In this document: one piece after another, positions 45,256 to 54,203 of the stretch
Position numbering within the stretch: the first letter of the stretch is position 1
Layout of the letters: each line of letters starts with the position of its first letter
Assembly: GCF_017115105.1 (NCBI RefSeq)
Contig: NZ_JABXKH010000037.1
Coordinates: forward strand, 1 to 54,257
From: Nostoc sp. NMS2
GTDB lineage: Bacteria > Cyanobacteriota > Cyanobacteriia > Cyanobacteriales > Nostocaceae
Direction: 5' to 3'
DNA: 54,257 bases
Position numbers and translations under genes: made by a program
Notes under the pieces: model-generated
What the model saw: only the letters and a program-made list of their open reading frames with translations
What the model was told of the DNA's origin: nothing
Database searches by the model: none

Positions 45256-45337
45256 AGCTAACCTGATGTAACTTATCTAAATCGAGGTGTATCAGTTTAT
45301 CTCACCGTAAGCTGTTGCTTAAATTGGGCTGAGTAGT

Positions 45338-45463
45338 ATGTCTGCAATACAACGACGACGGATGATAATTTTAGCAGTGACTGTTTTACCAGCCTTTAGT
45401 CTGCTTACATTTGGTTTGATTATGCTAAAGCTTACTGGATTTAACTTAATTTTTATAGAGTAG
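45338..45463 (+). CDS. Possible 41-residue membrane protein
   Basis: ATG start, 41 residues: a basic head (MSAIQRRRMIILAVTVLPAF) then a hydrophobic span SLLTFGLIMLKLTGFNLIF ending IE. Basic head plus one membrane span is the build of many small cyanobacterial membrane proteins. No ribosome site is obvious. It diverges from the HetP-family gene. Unproven. Confidence 0.35.
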   Translation: MSAIQRRRMIILAVTVLPAFSLLTFGLIMLKLTGFNLIFIE

Positions 45464-45932
45464 TGTTCTACTAGCGATCGCTCAAATTTTGCTGTATTGC
45501 TTGACCGAGAATAGTGTTTTATGCCTGATTGAAAACTAACTACTATACATAGAATAATCTGTCTTTGCCGCTACACCAGCCAAATTGACAGTTTTTTAAT
45601 TGGGCATGGGGAAGAGGCAGAGGGGCGGGGGGCAGGGGGCAGGGGGAAAATTCTTCTCCCTTGCTCCCTGCTCCCCATCTCTCTCATCTCCCGGTTGGTG
45701 AGCGAAGTCGAACCACATCTCCCTCATCCCCCGGTTGGTGAGCGAAGTCGAACCACATCCCCCTCATCTCATCCCATAGATTTGAAGTCCTCGCAAAGTT
45801 TCATCCCATAGCTAGACGCGCGTGGTCTTCATATTTACCTATTATCAAGAGTGGAAAATGTACCTCACGGAACACGGAGCCTGGAAAGAAGAATGAGGTC
45901 GTGGACTAGCTAAAGTTTTGGAATTCGTCATC
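45464..45932. repeat. Gene-free region with tandem Nostoc repeats upstream of susB
   Basis: A G-rich run (about 45605-45650) is followed by two copies of GGTTGGTGAGCGAAGTCGAA, each continuing ACCACATC (45693-45714 and 45733-45754), spaced 40 bp. The last 160 bases before susB should hold its promoter. No gene is supported. Confidence 0.65.
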
Positions 45933-48350
45933 ATGTATGAACTAGTTCAAGCAGTCTTCAACGGTGATGAAAAAACTGCTTTGCATCAGTTGATTTATGC
46001 GTTGAGTGTTTCAGGTAAGCGTTACTTCCTCAGAAATGAGATTTTGCTCTTCTTTGCTGATTACTGTCATCAATCTCAAAAGCCAGCCTATTTTTACTAC
46101 TCTTCTTCTGTTGGCAAACTAATACAGTACACTCACGAAATAATTATCGAAGATAAAAATACCTGGTTCGTGATTCGACCCACAATCGCTAACCAGGAAG
46201 TTTGGCGACTGACAGCCGATTTGAACAGCTTTGAGCAGATGACGCAACAAGCGCTGCTAGATGTAAGAGATCGCTTAGTCAACCGCTATCAACCCCAAAT
46301 CCTCGAAATCGACCTCCACCCCTTTTACGAAGGTTCCCCAAGAATCGACGACCCCAGAAATATTGGTCAAGGTTTAGCCTACCTTAACCGTTACCTGTGC
46401 AATCAATTGTTGACTGACCCCGAATATTGGGTAGAGATGCTGTTTAAAGCATTACAGGGGCTACAACATGGTGGAATTCGCCTGTTGTTGAGCGATCGCA
46501 TTCCCTCCGGTATTCAGTTAGCCAAACAGATTAAAATAGCACTTAATTTGCTAAATGAGCGATCGCCTCATGAACCTTATGAAAAATTCTGCTTAGACCT
46601 CCAAGAACTCGGCTTTGAGGCAGGTTGGGGTAACACTGCGGCGCGAGTCTCCGAAACCCTAGAACTCCTCGACCGACTCATTTACTCTCCAGAACCCGGC
46701 ATCTTAGAAGCATTTGTGGCCCGCGTCCCCGCCGTTTTTCGCGTCGTCCTTATTTCCATCCACGGCTGGGTTGGACAGGAAGATGTTTTAGGAAGAGATG
46801 AAACACTCGGTCAAGTTATCTACGTCCTTGAACAAGCTCGCAGCTTAGAAAACGAACTGCAAGAACAAATCAAACTTGCTGGACTAGACCAGCTAGGTAT
46901 CAAACCTCATGTAATTATTCTTACTCGCCTAATCCCTAACTGTGAAGGAACATTTTGCTACCTGCCCTTAGAAAAAGTCCAAGATACAGAAAATGCTTGG
47001 ATATTGCGCGTTCCTTTTGGTGAATTCAATCCAGAAATTACCAACAATTGGATTTCTAAATTTGAGATTTGGCCTTATTTAGAACAATTTGCCATCGATG
47101 CAGAAAAAGAATTACTAACGCAATTCAAAGGTAAACCTAATCTTCTTGTTGGCAATTACAGCGACGGGAACTTAGTGGCTTCTCTTTTATCTCGCCGGAT
47201 GAAAGTTACCCAGTGTAATATTGCCCATTCTTTAGAAAAGCCTAAATATCTATTTAGCAATTTATATTGGCAAGATTTAGAAGATAAATACCACTTCTCG
47301 GCACAATTCACCGCCGATTTAATTAGCATGAATGCAGCCGACTTCATCATCACATCATCCTATCAAGAAATTGTCGGTACACCAGACACCATAGGTCAAT
47401 ACGAATCGTATAAATGCTTTACGATGCCGCAGTTGTATCACGTAGTTGATGGGATTGATTTGTTTAGTCCCAAATTCAACTTAGTACCACCGGGAGTAAA
47501 TGAAAGTCTTTTCTTTCCTTATAGCCAGAAAGAAAAGCGAGATTCTAACCTTCGTACAGAAATTCACGACCTAATTTTTAACCGCGAAGACCACCAAATA
47601 TTGGGTCATTTAGATTACCCTAATAAGCGACCAATCTTTTCCGTTAGTTCCATCAGTTCAATCAAAAATCTCGCGGGATTAGCTGAATGCTTTGGTCAAA
47701 GTCAGGCGTTGCAAGAGCATTGTAACCTGATCCTCTTGAGCGGTAAACTGCATCCTGATGAAGCTACAAACCCAGAAGAAGCAGAAGAAATTCAAAAACT
47801 CCACAATATTATCGATCAATATCATCTCTATAGCAAGATTCGCTGGCTGGGGATGCGTATTCCTAGCAACAGCCTTGGCGAAGCCTACCGAGTAGTTGCA
47901 GATTGTCAGGGAATTTATGTCCACTTTGCCCTCTTTGAATCCTTTGGGCGAAGCATTTTGGAAGCGATGATTTCTGGCTTGCCAACTTTCGCCACTCAAT
48001 TTGGCGGTTCTTTAGAAATTATCGAAAACCAGGAGGAGGGATTTAATATTAATCCTACAGATTTAGGCGAAACAGCAAAGAAAATTTTAGATTTTATTGA
48101 AAAATGCAATACTCATCCTGAACATTGGCACGAAGTCTCAGAATGGATGAGTCAGCGAGTTCATAATCGATACAATTGGTATTCACATAGTAATCAATTA
48201 CTACTACTCGCAAAAATGTTTACTTTTTGGAACTTTGTTGCGCCAGAAAATAACGAAGCCAGAGATCGCTATATGGAAACGTTATTCCATCTTATTTATA
48301 AACCCAGAGCCGAAAAGATTTTAGAAAAGCACATGGGAACTAATTCGTAA
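45933..48350 (+). CDS. susB: Sucrose synthase (SusB type)
   Basis: 805 residues from the ATG at 45933; a TTG 15 bases upstream is possible. It interconverts sucrose + NDP with NDP-glucose + fructose. The N-terminal regulatory half is typical (QALLDVRDRLVNRYQPQILE). The glucosyltransferase half has VGNYSDGNLVASLLSRRMKV, CNIAHSLEKPKYLFSNLYWQ, IVGTPDTIGQYESYKCFTMP, LVPPGVNESLFFPY and the E-x7-E motif FESFGRSILEAM. Two usually constant sites differ: TGGQ reads TLGQ, and the RLDRxKN loop reads SISSIKN. The second change matches what I recall of Anabaena SusB. The TAA stop is inside a TTCGTAA repeat. Confidence 0.9.
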   Translation: MYELVQAVFNGDEKTALHQLIYALSVSGKRYFLRNEILLFFADYCHQSQKPAYFYYSSSVGKLIQYTHEIIIEDKNTWFVIRPTIANQEVWRLTADLNSFEQMTQQALLDVRDRLVNRYQPQILEIDLHPFYEGSPRIDDPRNIGQGLAYLNRYLCNQLLTDPEYWVEMLFKALQGLQHGGIRLLLSDRIPSGIQLAKQIKIALNLLNERSPHEPYEKFCLDLQELGFEAGWGNTAARVSETLELLDRLIYSPEPGILEAFVARVPAVFRVVLISIHGWVGQEDVLGRDETLGQVIYVLEQARSLENELQEQIKLAGLDQLGIKPHVIILTRLIPNCEGTFCYLPLEKVQDTENAWILRVPFGEFNPEITNNWISKFEIWPYLEQFAIDAEKELLTQFKGKPNLLVGNYSDGNLVASLLSRRMKVTQCNIAHSLEKPKYLFSNLYWQDLEDKYHFSAQFTADLISMNAADFIITSSYQEIVGTPDTIGQYESYKCFTMPQLYHVVDGIDLFSPKFNLVPPGVNESLFFPYSQKEKRDSNLRTEIHDLIFNREDHQILGHLDYPNKRPIFSVSSISSIKNLAGLAECFGQSQALQEHCNLILLSGKLHPDEATNPEEAEEIQKLHNIIDQYHLYSKIRWLGMRIPSNSLGEAYRVVADCQGIYVHFALFESFGRSILEAMISGLPTFATQFGGSLEIIENQEEGFNINPTDLGETAKKILDFIEKCNTHPEHWHEVSEWMSQRVHNRYNWYSHSNQLLLLAKMFTFWNFVAPENNEARDRYMETLFHLIYKPRAEKILEKHMGTNS

Positions 48351-48400
48351 TTCGTAATACTTCGGCTACGCTCAGTACAAGTTCGTAATTCGTAATTGTG
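48342..48400. repeat. TTCGTAA heptamers at the end of susB
   Basis: AATTCGTAATTCGTAATACT, then a CTTCGGCTACGCTCAGTACA variant and more AATTCGTAATT. The first heptamer supplies the susB stop codon. Confidence 0.7.
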
Positions 48401-48466
48401 ACTGGATGGGAATTTTGAGTCTATCAGAAGGAGTTAGAACTTGAAGCATTAAGCTCAAAGACTGAT

Positions 48467-48571
48467 TGATCCACCTCTAAACTGGATTCATCCACCTTGG
48501 AACTCCGTTCATCCACCTCTGAACTCCGTTCATCCACCTTGGAACTGGATTCATCCACCTGGGAATCAAAT
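48467..48571. repeat. Five 21-bp tandem repeats
   Basis: Five units built on TCATCCACCTTGGAACT plus CCGT or GGAT, each exactly 21 bp, end about 46 bp before the GH65 fusion start. The second and fourth units share TTGGAACT, while the first and third share CTCTRAACT. The array is in the leader between susB and the fusion gene. Confidence 0.85.
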
Positions 48572-48617
48572 TTCCCAATGCCCAATTCCCCATTCCCCAT
48601 TCCCCAATTCCCACTTT

Positions 48618-51600
48618 ATGCAAACAAAAGACCGTTCTCGCCATTTTATCTACACAGATTGGATATTAATCGAAACCCAGTTTGACCCTGACCAATTGCA
48701 ATCTAAAGAAACCGTCTTTACAATCGGCAATGGATACTTGGGAACAAGAGGTAGTTTTGAGGAAGGATATCCTCATTCATCACCAGCTACTTTTATCAAT
48801 GGTGTCTACGATGATGTGCCGGTGGTGTACACTGAACTGGTAAATTGCCCTGACTGGCTACCCTTGATAGTGATTGTAAATGGCGATCGCTTCCGGCTCG
48901 ATCAAGGTGAGATATTGAGCTACGATCGCCAACTTGACCTTCGTCAGGGACTAATCATTCGGGCTTTGCGTTGGCGTTCTCCTAGTGGAAACACCATAGA
49001 CATCAGCTTTGAACGCTTTGCCAGTCTTGCAGATCCGCACGTGTTGGCGTTACGCTGCCATTTAACGCCATTAGATTTTGATGGGTTAATCGAAATTCAA
49101 GCTAGTATCAACGGTTATCCCGAAAATCAGGGTTTCAATCACTGGGAAGGACTAGATCAGGGCAAAACTGACCAAGGAATCTGGTTGCAACGCCGCACCC
49201 GCCACTCCCGAATTGAACTCGGAATGGGAGCTAAGATGACAATATTAGGCGCTGAAGCATCTTTGCAAGTCAATACTGCACCTGGTTATCCAACCTTAAG
49301 CACTAACTTTTTAGCTAAGGCGCAACAGACCGTAACAGTAGAAAAGTTAGTGACAGTTTTTACCTCAAGGGAGATTGATACCCCAGTCTCAGCCGCTCAA
49401 GAAAAACTCGCACACCTCCCAGACTACGCAACACTACAAAAAGCCAATCAGCAGGCATGGGATGAGGTTTGGCAGCAAAGTGACATCCTGATTGAGGGGG
49501 ATAGCACAGCTGTTTTTGCTGTTCGCTACAATCTGTTTCAGTTGTTGATTGCTGGCCCACGCAATGATGACAGGGTGAGCATTCCTGCTAAAACCCTTTC
49601 GGGATTTGGCTATCGCGGTCATATATTTTGGGATACAGAGATTTTTATGCTGCCCCTATTTATATTTACCCAACCAGCGATCGCCCGAAACTTACTCAGT
49701 TACCGTTGGCACACCTTACCAGGAGCTAGACGCAAGGCGGCTCATTATGGTTATAAAGGGGCAATGTTTGCCTGGGAAAGTGCTGATAGTGGAGATGAAG
49801 TAACACCACGTTGGGCACTCGGAAATGATTTTTATGGTGAAGATGTGCGGATTTGGTGCCGCGATCGCGAAATTCATATCAATGCAGATATTCCTTATGC
49901 CGCTTGGAATTACTGGCAAACAACTGGTGATGATGAGTGGATGCAAAAGTGCGGCGCAGAGATAATCTTAGATACCGCTATCTTTTGGGCTAGTCGGGTA
50001 GAATTCAATTCTGAGCGTCAACACTATGAAATTCAGGGCGTGATTGGAGTCGATGAATACCATGAACTCGTTCACAACAACGCCTTTACAAACCGGATGG
50101 CGCAATGGCATTTAGAGAAAGCGATCGCAGTCTATGATTGGTTAGTTCAAAAATTCCCCGAACGAGCCAGGGAATTAGAAGAGAAACTGCAACTCACCTC
50201 AGAACAGCGATCGCACTGGCAAGATATTATCGCTAAAATCTTGTTTCTCTATGATCCATCAACAGAACTAATTGAGCAGTGCGAGGGATTTTTCCAATTA
50301 GAAGATATAAATTTAGCAGACTATGAACCACGCGATCGCTCTATGCAGCCGATCTTGGGTGTTGAGAAAATCAACAAATATCAAGTAATCAAACAGCCAG
50401 ATATATTGATGCTTCTTTATTTAATGCGAGAATCAGCAGATTTTCCCTACAGTGAAAAAGCATTGCAGGCAAACTGGGATTACTACGCACCCCGTACCGA
50501 CATTACTTATGGTTCCTCCCTTGGCCCGGCAGTTCACGCCATCTTAGCTTCCGATTTGGGCAAATCAACCGAAGCTTACGAAGTGTTTATACACGCATTA
50601 ATGGTGGATCTTGAAGATAACCGAGGTAACACCAGCGATGGAATTCATGGTGCTAGTGCTGGTGGCATTTGGCAAGCTGTAATTTTTGGATTCGGTGGCA
50701 TCCAAATCACCGAAAATGGCCCAGTAGCTAACCCCCATCTGCCTGATGGCTGGACGCGCCTGAAGTTTAAACTGCACTGGGGCGATAAATGGCACGACTT
50801 CGATTTACATCATGAAGTGGGGATTGGGCATGGGGCATGGGGCATGGGGCATGGGAAGAAGGAGACAACACAGATAACCAATGCCCAATCCCCAATACTT
50901 CGACTTACCTCGGCTTCGCTCGGCACAAGTCGCTCAGTACAAGTGCCCAATCCCCAATTCCCAATTCCCAATATTCAAGGATTCATTTTCGATCTAGATG
51001 GTGTGCTGACAGATACAGCAGAACTTCATTATCTAGCTTGGAAGCAGTTAGCAGATGAAGAGAGTATACCATTTAATCGGCAGGATAACGAAGCGCTGCG
51101 GGGTGTATCCCGTCGTGCTTCCCTGATGCTGATTCTAGGAGATAGACCATATACGGAAGCCCAAATCCAAGAGATGATGGAGCGGAAGAATCGCTATTAT
51201 GTGGAATTGATACAAAATATGACATCCACGGATTTGTTGCCAGGTGCGATCGCCTTTTTGGATGAACTGCGACAAGCTGGGATTAAAATCGGCATTGGTT
51301 CAGCTAGCAAAAATGCCCGCACAGTAATCGAGCGATTGGGCATTGCTGATAAAGTAGATGCGATCGCAGACGGTTATAGTGTACAGCAACCCAAGCCAGC
51401 ACCCGATCTATTTTTGTACGCAGCCAAGCAGCTAGGACTTGAACCAGCGCAATCTGTAGTTGTAGAAGATGCCGCAGCAGGCATTGAGGCGGCTCTAGCT
51501 GCTGGGATGTGGGCAGTAGGACTTGGCCCCATTGAACGAGTTGGAGCCGCTCACGTTGTCTTACCCAGCCTAGAAGGTATCAAATGGGCAGATTTAAGAG

Positions 51601-51650
51601 CCAAATTGAGTGACATTGCCACACAAAAACATTCAGGGACTTCCAATTAA
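48618..51650 (+). CDS. GH65 disaccharide phosphorylase fused to beta-phosphoglucomutase
   Basis: 1010 residues. Residues about 10-735 are a GH65 phosphorylase: WDTEIFMLPLF, RWALGNDFYGEDVRIWC, the general-acid Glu in GVIGVDEYHELVHNNAFTN (about 480), KQPDILMLLYLM, and phosphate-site motifs YGSSLGPAVHA and TSDGIHGASAGGIWQAV. Residues about 790-1000 are a haloacid-dehalogenase mutase with FDLDGVLTDTAELH, GSASKNA, KPAPDLFLYAAK and VVEDAAAGIEAALAAG. One protein would thus phosphorolyse a glucose disaccharide (maltose, trehalose or kojibiose; not decidable here) to beta-glucose-1-phosphate and convert it to glucose-6-phosphate. Linker residues about 734-788 are translated repeat DNA. The tail GTSN and stop come from a GGGACTTCCAATTAA repeat. 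Confidence 0.92.
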   Translation: MQTKDRSRHFIYTDWILIETQFDPDQLQSKETVFTIGNGYLGTRGSFEEGYPHSSPATFINGVYDDVPVVYTELVNCPDWLPLIVIVNGDRFRLDQGEILSYDRQLDLRQGLIIRALRWRSPSGNTIDISFERFASLADPHVLALRCHLTPLDFDGLIEIQASINGYPENQGFNHWEGLDQGKTDQGIWLQRRTRHSRIELGMGAKMTILGAEASLQVNTAPGYPTLSTNFLAKAQQTVTVEKLVTVFTSREIDTPVSAAQEKLAHLPDYATLQKANQQAWDEVWQQSDILIEGDSTAVFAVRYNLFQLLIAGPRNDDRVSIPAKTLSGFGYRGHIFWDTEIFMLPLFIFTQPAIARNLLSYRWHTLPGARRKAAHYGYKGAMFAWESADSGDEVTPRWALGNDFYGEDVRIWCRDREIHINADIPYAAWNYWQTTGDDEWMQKCGAEIILDTAIFWASRVEFNSERQHYEIQGVIGVDEYHELVHNNAFTNRMAQWHLEKAIAVYDWLVQKFPERARELEEKLQLTSEQRSHWQDIIAKILFLYDPSTELIEQCEGFFQLEDINLADYEPRDRSMQPILGVEKINKYQVIKQPDILMLLYLMRESADFPYSEKALQANWDYYAPRTDITYGSSLGPAVHAILASDLGKSTEAYEVFIHALMVDLEDNRGNTSDGIHGASAGGIWQAVIFGFGGIQITENGPVANPHLPDGWTRLKFKLHWGDKWHDFDLHHEVGIGHGAWGMGHGKKETTQITNAQSPILRLTSASLGTSRSVQVPNPQFPIPNIQGFIFDLDGVLTDTAELHYLAWKQLADEESIPFNRQDNEALRGVSRRASLMLILGDRPYTEAQIQEMMERKNRYYVELIQNMTSTDLLPGAIAFLDELRQAGIKIGIGSASKNARTVIERLGIADKVDAIADGYSVQQPKPAPDLFLYAAKQLGLEPAQSVVVEDAAAGIEAALAAGMWAVGLGPIERVGAAHVVLPSLEGIKWADLRAKLSDIATQKHSGTSN
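50815..50980. repeat. Repeat cluster translated as the GH65-mutase linker
   Basis: Four GGGGCAT heptamers (about 50823-50851), a CCCAATCCCCAATACTTCG segment, a variant of the GAGCGAAGTCGA repeat, and CCCAATTCCCAATTCCCAAT heptamers lie in frame inside the fusion gene. The same sequences occur between genes elsewhere in the window. Confidence 0.85.
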
Positions 51651-51723
51651 GGGACTTCCAAATTAAAAAAATATCCCATCGCTTTAAGGGCAGGGGGGCA
51701 GGGAGCAAGGGGAGCAGGGGGGG

Positions 51724-53032
51724 CCTGACAGGTGTAGGTTTATTACGTGGTTGTGAGTATTCACAACTGGAAACTAGAAAATAGAGCATGAAACCAGGGG
51801 TGTACTAAAAAGAAAAATGCTGAAAAACAAGTACCTCAAAGAATGGTCATGCATAGTTTCACAGCGAATGTCACATTTATCAATGCCTCAAGCGATCGGG
51901 CTGGCAACGTGGAGCTTTGGCATGGTGATGACAAATTCAAGCAGTCTAACACAGGTCTCAAGATTCATTGCGCTCGTGAATGGCGAAAAACCAAACACAG
52001 TTCGTCAGCGACTCAAAGAATGGTATCAGGAGGCAAAAGCTAAGAAAGGAAAGAAACGTTCTACTCTAGAGGTGAATGGATGTTTTGCACCATTGCTGTT
52101 GTGGATAATTGATCTTCTACCCAGAAGTATGAAGCAAATTGCTCTTGCACTGGATGCAACGAGTATTGGTGACAAATTCACCGTTTTATCGATTAATGTT
52201 TTGCTGGCAGGGTGTGGAATTCCCGTTGCATGGTGTGTTGTCAAAGCAACCGTTCCTGGAAGCTGGAAACCACAATGGCAAAAATTAATCAAAGATCTCA
52301 ACGGTGTAATTCCTCAAAACTGGAATGTGATTGTCAGTGCTGACCGAGGGTTGTATGCAGATTGGCTTTACGAACTAATTATTTGTGCTGGTTGGCATCC
52401 ATTGCTACGAATTAATCATCAAGGTACTTATCGAGTTCCTCCACATGGAGAATGGCGATCGCTGAGTGAAGTTGTTTCTGCTCCAGGGCAATCATCCTCT
52501 GTTCGAGTTGTTTGTTTTAAAACCAACCCAATTGAATGTACATTGCTTGCCCGATGGGATTTTGGCTACAAAGACCCGTGGTTGATCCTGACTGACCTGG
52601 AACCAAACCAAGCTGATGTACTCTGGTACGGTTTGCGTCCTTCCACTGAATGTGTTTACCGCGATCTCAAATCTGACGGTTGGCAATGGCACAATACTCG
52701 TCTACTCGATCCAAAGCGTGCAGAACGTTTATGGTTAGCGATCGCAGTTTCAACTCTATGGATGGTCATACTAGGTGGTGAAGCAGAAAATCTATCACCC
52801 CTGCCAAATTGGGAACAACTTCCCAAAAAACACATTAGCTTCTCAAAACCTCTCAAATTACGCCCACCTCGTGTGATTTCTTGTTTCCTCCTTGGCTTGC
52901 TCACCCTTATTGCTGATTTACTTAACGGTATATCAATTCATCTTCATCGCTGGAGTTCATTTCCTCCCACCCCTATTGATGAGTTTTATTACCGCAACTT
53001 TTCCTTATCGTAAAATACCTACACCTGTCAGG
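51724..53032 (+). mobile_element. Complete IS4-type insertion sequence
   Basis: 1309 bp with perfect 16-bp inverted ends CCTGACAGGTGTAGGT (51724-51739) and its complement (53017-53032). It holds one transposase gene. It sits in a G-rich repeat (AGCAGGGGGGG on the left, GGCAGGAGGCAGGGGG on the right), so a target duplication cannot be told from the background. Confidence 0.88.
51817..53013 (+). CDS. IS4-family DDE transposase
   Basis: 398 residues. DDE residues: Asp in ALALDATSIGDKF (about 107), Asp in VIVSADRGLYADWLYEL (about 171) and Glu/Asp in STECVYRDLKSDGWQWHNTR (about 280-285), the IS4-type Y-(2)-R-(3)-E-(6)-K-like region. The frame is intact and full length, so the element could be active. 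It lies wholly within perfect inverted ends. Confidence 0.9.
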   Translation: MLKNKYLKEWSCIVSQRMSHLSMPQAIGLATWSFGMVMTNSSSLTQVSRFIALVNGEKPNTVRQRLKEWYQEAKAKKGKKRSTLEVNGCFAPLLLWIIDLLPRSMKQIALALDATSIGDKFTVLSINVLLAGCGIPVAWCVVKATVPGSWKPQWQKLIKDLNGVIPQNWNVIVSADRGLYADWLYELIICAGWHPLLRINHQGTYRVPPHGEWRSLSEVVSAPGQSSSVRVVCFKTNPIECTLLARWDFGYKDPWLILTDLEPNQADVLWYGLRPSTECVYRDLKSDGWQWHNTRLLDPKRAERLWLAIAVSTLWMVILGGEAENLSPLPNWEQLPKKHISFSKPLKLRPPRVISCFLLGLLTLIADLLNGISIHLHRWSSFPPTPIDEFYYRNFSLS

Positions 53033-53053
53033 GGCAGGAGGCAGGGGGAGCAA

Positions 53054-53154
53054 GAACTAATGACAAATGACTAATGACCAATGACCAATGACCAATGACT
53101 AATGACTAATGACAAATGACCAATGACTAATGACTCCTGACTCCTGACTCCTGA
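53054..53154. repeat. Heptamer array (AATGACY and relatives)
   Basis: About a dozen AATGACC/AATGACT/AATGACA units run from 53058 to 53130 and turn into CTCCTGA units (about 53131-53154). It is a short tandem heptamer repeat of the kind described in Nostoc and Anabaena. Confidence 0.85.
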
Positions 53155-53346
53155 ATTCTGTACAAGAATAAATCACTTTTATTTATCGAATTCAAAATAA
53201 AAAGTAATTGCTTCTATACTAAAAGGTCTTTAAAGTAGAGTTAGCCGGTCAACAATTAGTTGATTGTAAAGTGTTTCTTAACAATTGGTTAGGAAACAAA
53301 CTCAAGGACTTTGTATATTTAAGTGTGAGTTTAAAATATTACGCTT
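53155..53346. other. Upstream region of the Rrf2-type regulator
   Basis: AT-rich, no gene. It contains CAACAATTAGTTGATTG (imperfect dyad near 53250) and AACAATTGGTTAGG, either of which might be an operator, but neither is established. Confidence 0.35.
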
Positions 53347-53784
53347 GTGGTCATCTCTAACAAATCAGAGTACGCACTTCTAGCCCTGTTAGAGTTAGCA
53401 ACCTGCTACCCTAACGGTGAAGCGCTGCAAATTCGAGAAATAGCGGTCTTACAAGACATCCCAAACCGATACTTAGAACAACTTCTAGCAACATTAAGAC
53501 GTGGAGGTTTAATTAAGAGTATACGCGGAGCCAAAGGTGGCTATGTTCTGGCACGAGATCCGGGAAAAATTACAGTGTTGGACGCTTTTAGCTGCATGGA
53601 AGGGTCAGATATTGTTGTATCTGATTGTGAGCCGACTCCTAACACCGTAGAAGGTGAGCTAATTCAGGAAGTCTGGCAGGAAGCACGTCAGGCTGCTAAC
53701 TCCGTTTTAGAAAAATATACACTCCAAGACCTTTGTGAACGAAGATCAATGCGAAAGCAGAAGGAACTCATGTATTACATTTAG
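53347..53784 (+). CDS. Rrf2-family transcriptional regulator
   Basis: 145 residues, GTG start. The winged helix fills the first 75 residues (KSEYALLALLELATCYPNGE, LQIREIAVLQDIPNRYLEQL, RRGGLIKSIRGAKGGYVLAR). The tail has Cys in FSCMEG, SDCEP and DLCERR, spaced roughly like cluster-binding Rrf2 members, but with wider gaps than the IscR triad, so Fe-S binding is doubtful. Its targets are unknown. The pentapeptide-repeat gene starts 24 bp after its stop and is probably co-transcribed. Confidence 0.88.
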   Translation: MVISNKSEYALLALLELATCYPNGEALQIREIAVLQDIPNRYLEQLLATLRRGGLIKSIRGAKGGYVLARDPGKITVLDAFSCMEGSDIVVSDCEPTPNTVEGELIQEVWQEARQAANSVLEKYTLQDLCERRSMRKQKELMYYI

Positions 53785-53807
53785 GTAATAACCTGTGAAG
53801 CTGTTAT

Positions 53808-54197
53808 ATGCCTGAAGTTAATTCTCAACACATAAATACTGCCGCTACTCTTGTGGAGAGTTATGCAGCAGGAAAACGGGACTTTAGTAAAGCAGAACTG
53901 GGTAATGCCGATTTACAAGGCATTAACTTGAAAGGATCTGACCTTAGTTATGCTGACTTGAGTGAAGCTAACCTAAGTGGCGCTAATCTCAGGGGAACTG
54001 ACCTGAGTTTCGCCGATCTGGGTCAAGCTAATCTGAGGGATGCCGATCTTAGAGGAGCATTATTGATCTCAGCCAATCTCCGCCAAACCGATCTCAAAGG
54101 AGCAAAGCTGGAAAAAGCAGACTACGATCGCAGCACCCATTTTCCCCAATATTTCGACCCAGCGAAAGCGGGTATGCAAATAAAATTTGAAGATTAA
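53808..54197 (+). CDS. Pentapeptide-repeat protein
   Basis: 129 residues, ATG start. Residues about 30-108 are some 15 A(D/N)LxX units (ADLQG INLKG SDLSY ADLSE ANLSG ANLRG), predicting a four-sided right-handed beta-helix. The ends are short and unlike known partner domains. Such proteins are abundant in cyanobacteria and mostly unexplained. It follows the Rrf2 regulator. Confidence 0.9.
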   Translation: MPEVNSQHINTAATLVESYAAGKRDFSKAELGNADLQGINLKGSDLSYADLSEANLSGANLRGTDLSFADLGQANLRDADLRGALLISANLRQTDLKGAKLEKADYDRSTHFPQYFDPAKAGMQIKFED

Positions 54198-54203
54198 TTA
54201 ATT

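Noticed and set aside
45256..45337. NtcA site (GTA-N8-TAC) upstream of the HetP-family gene
   Set aside because: No match with correct spacing was found by eye.
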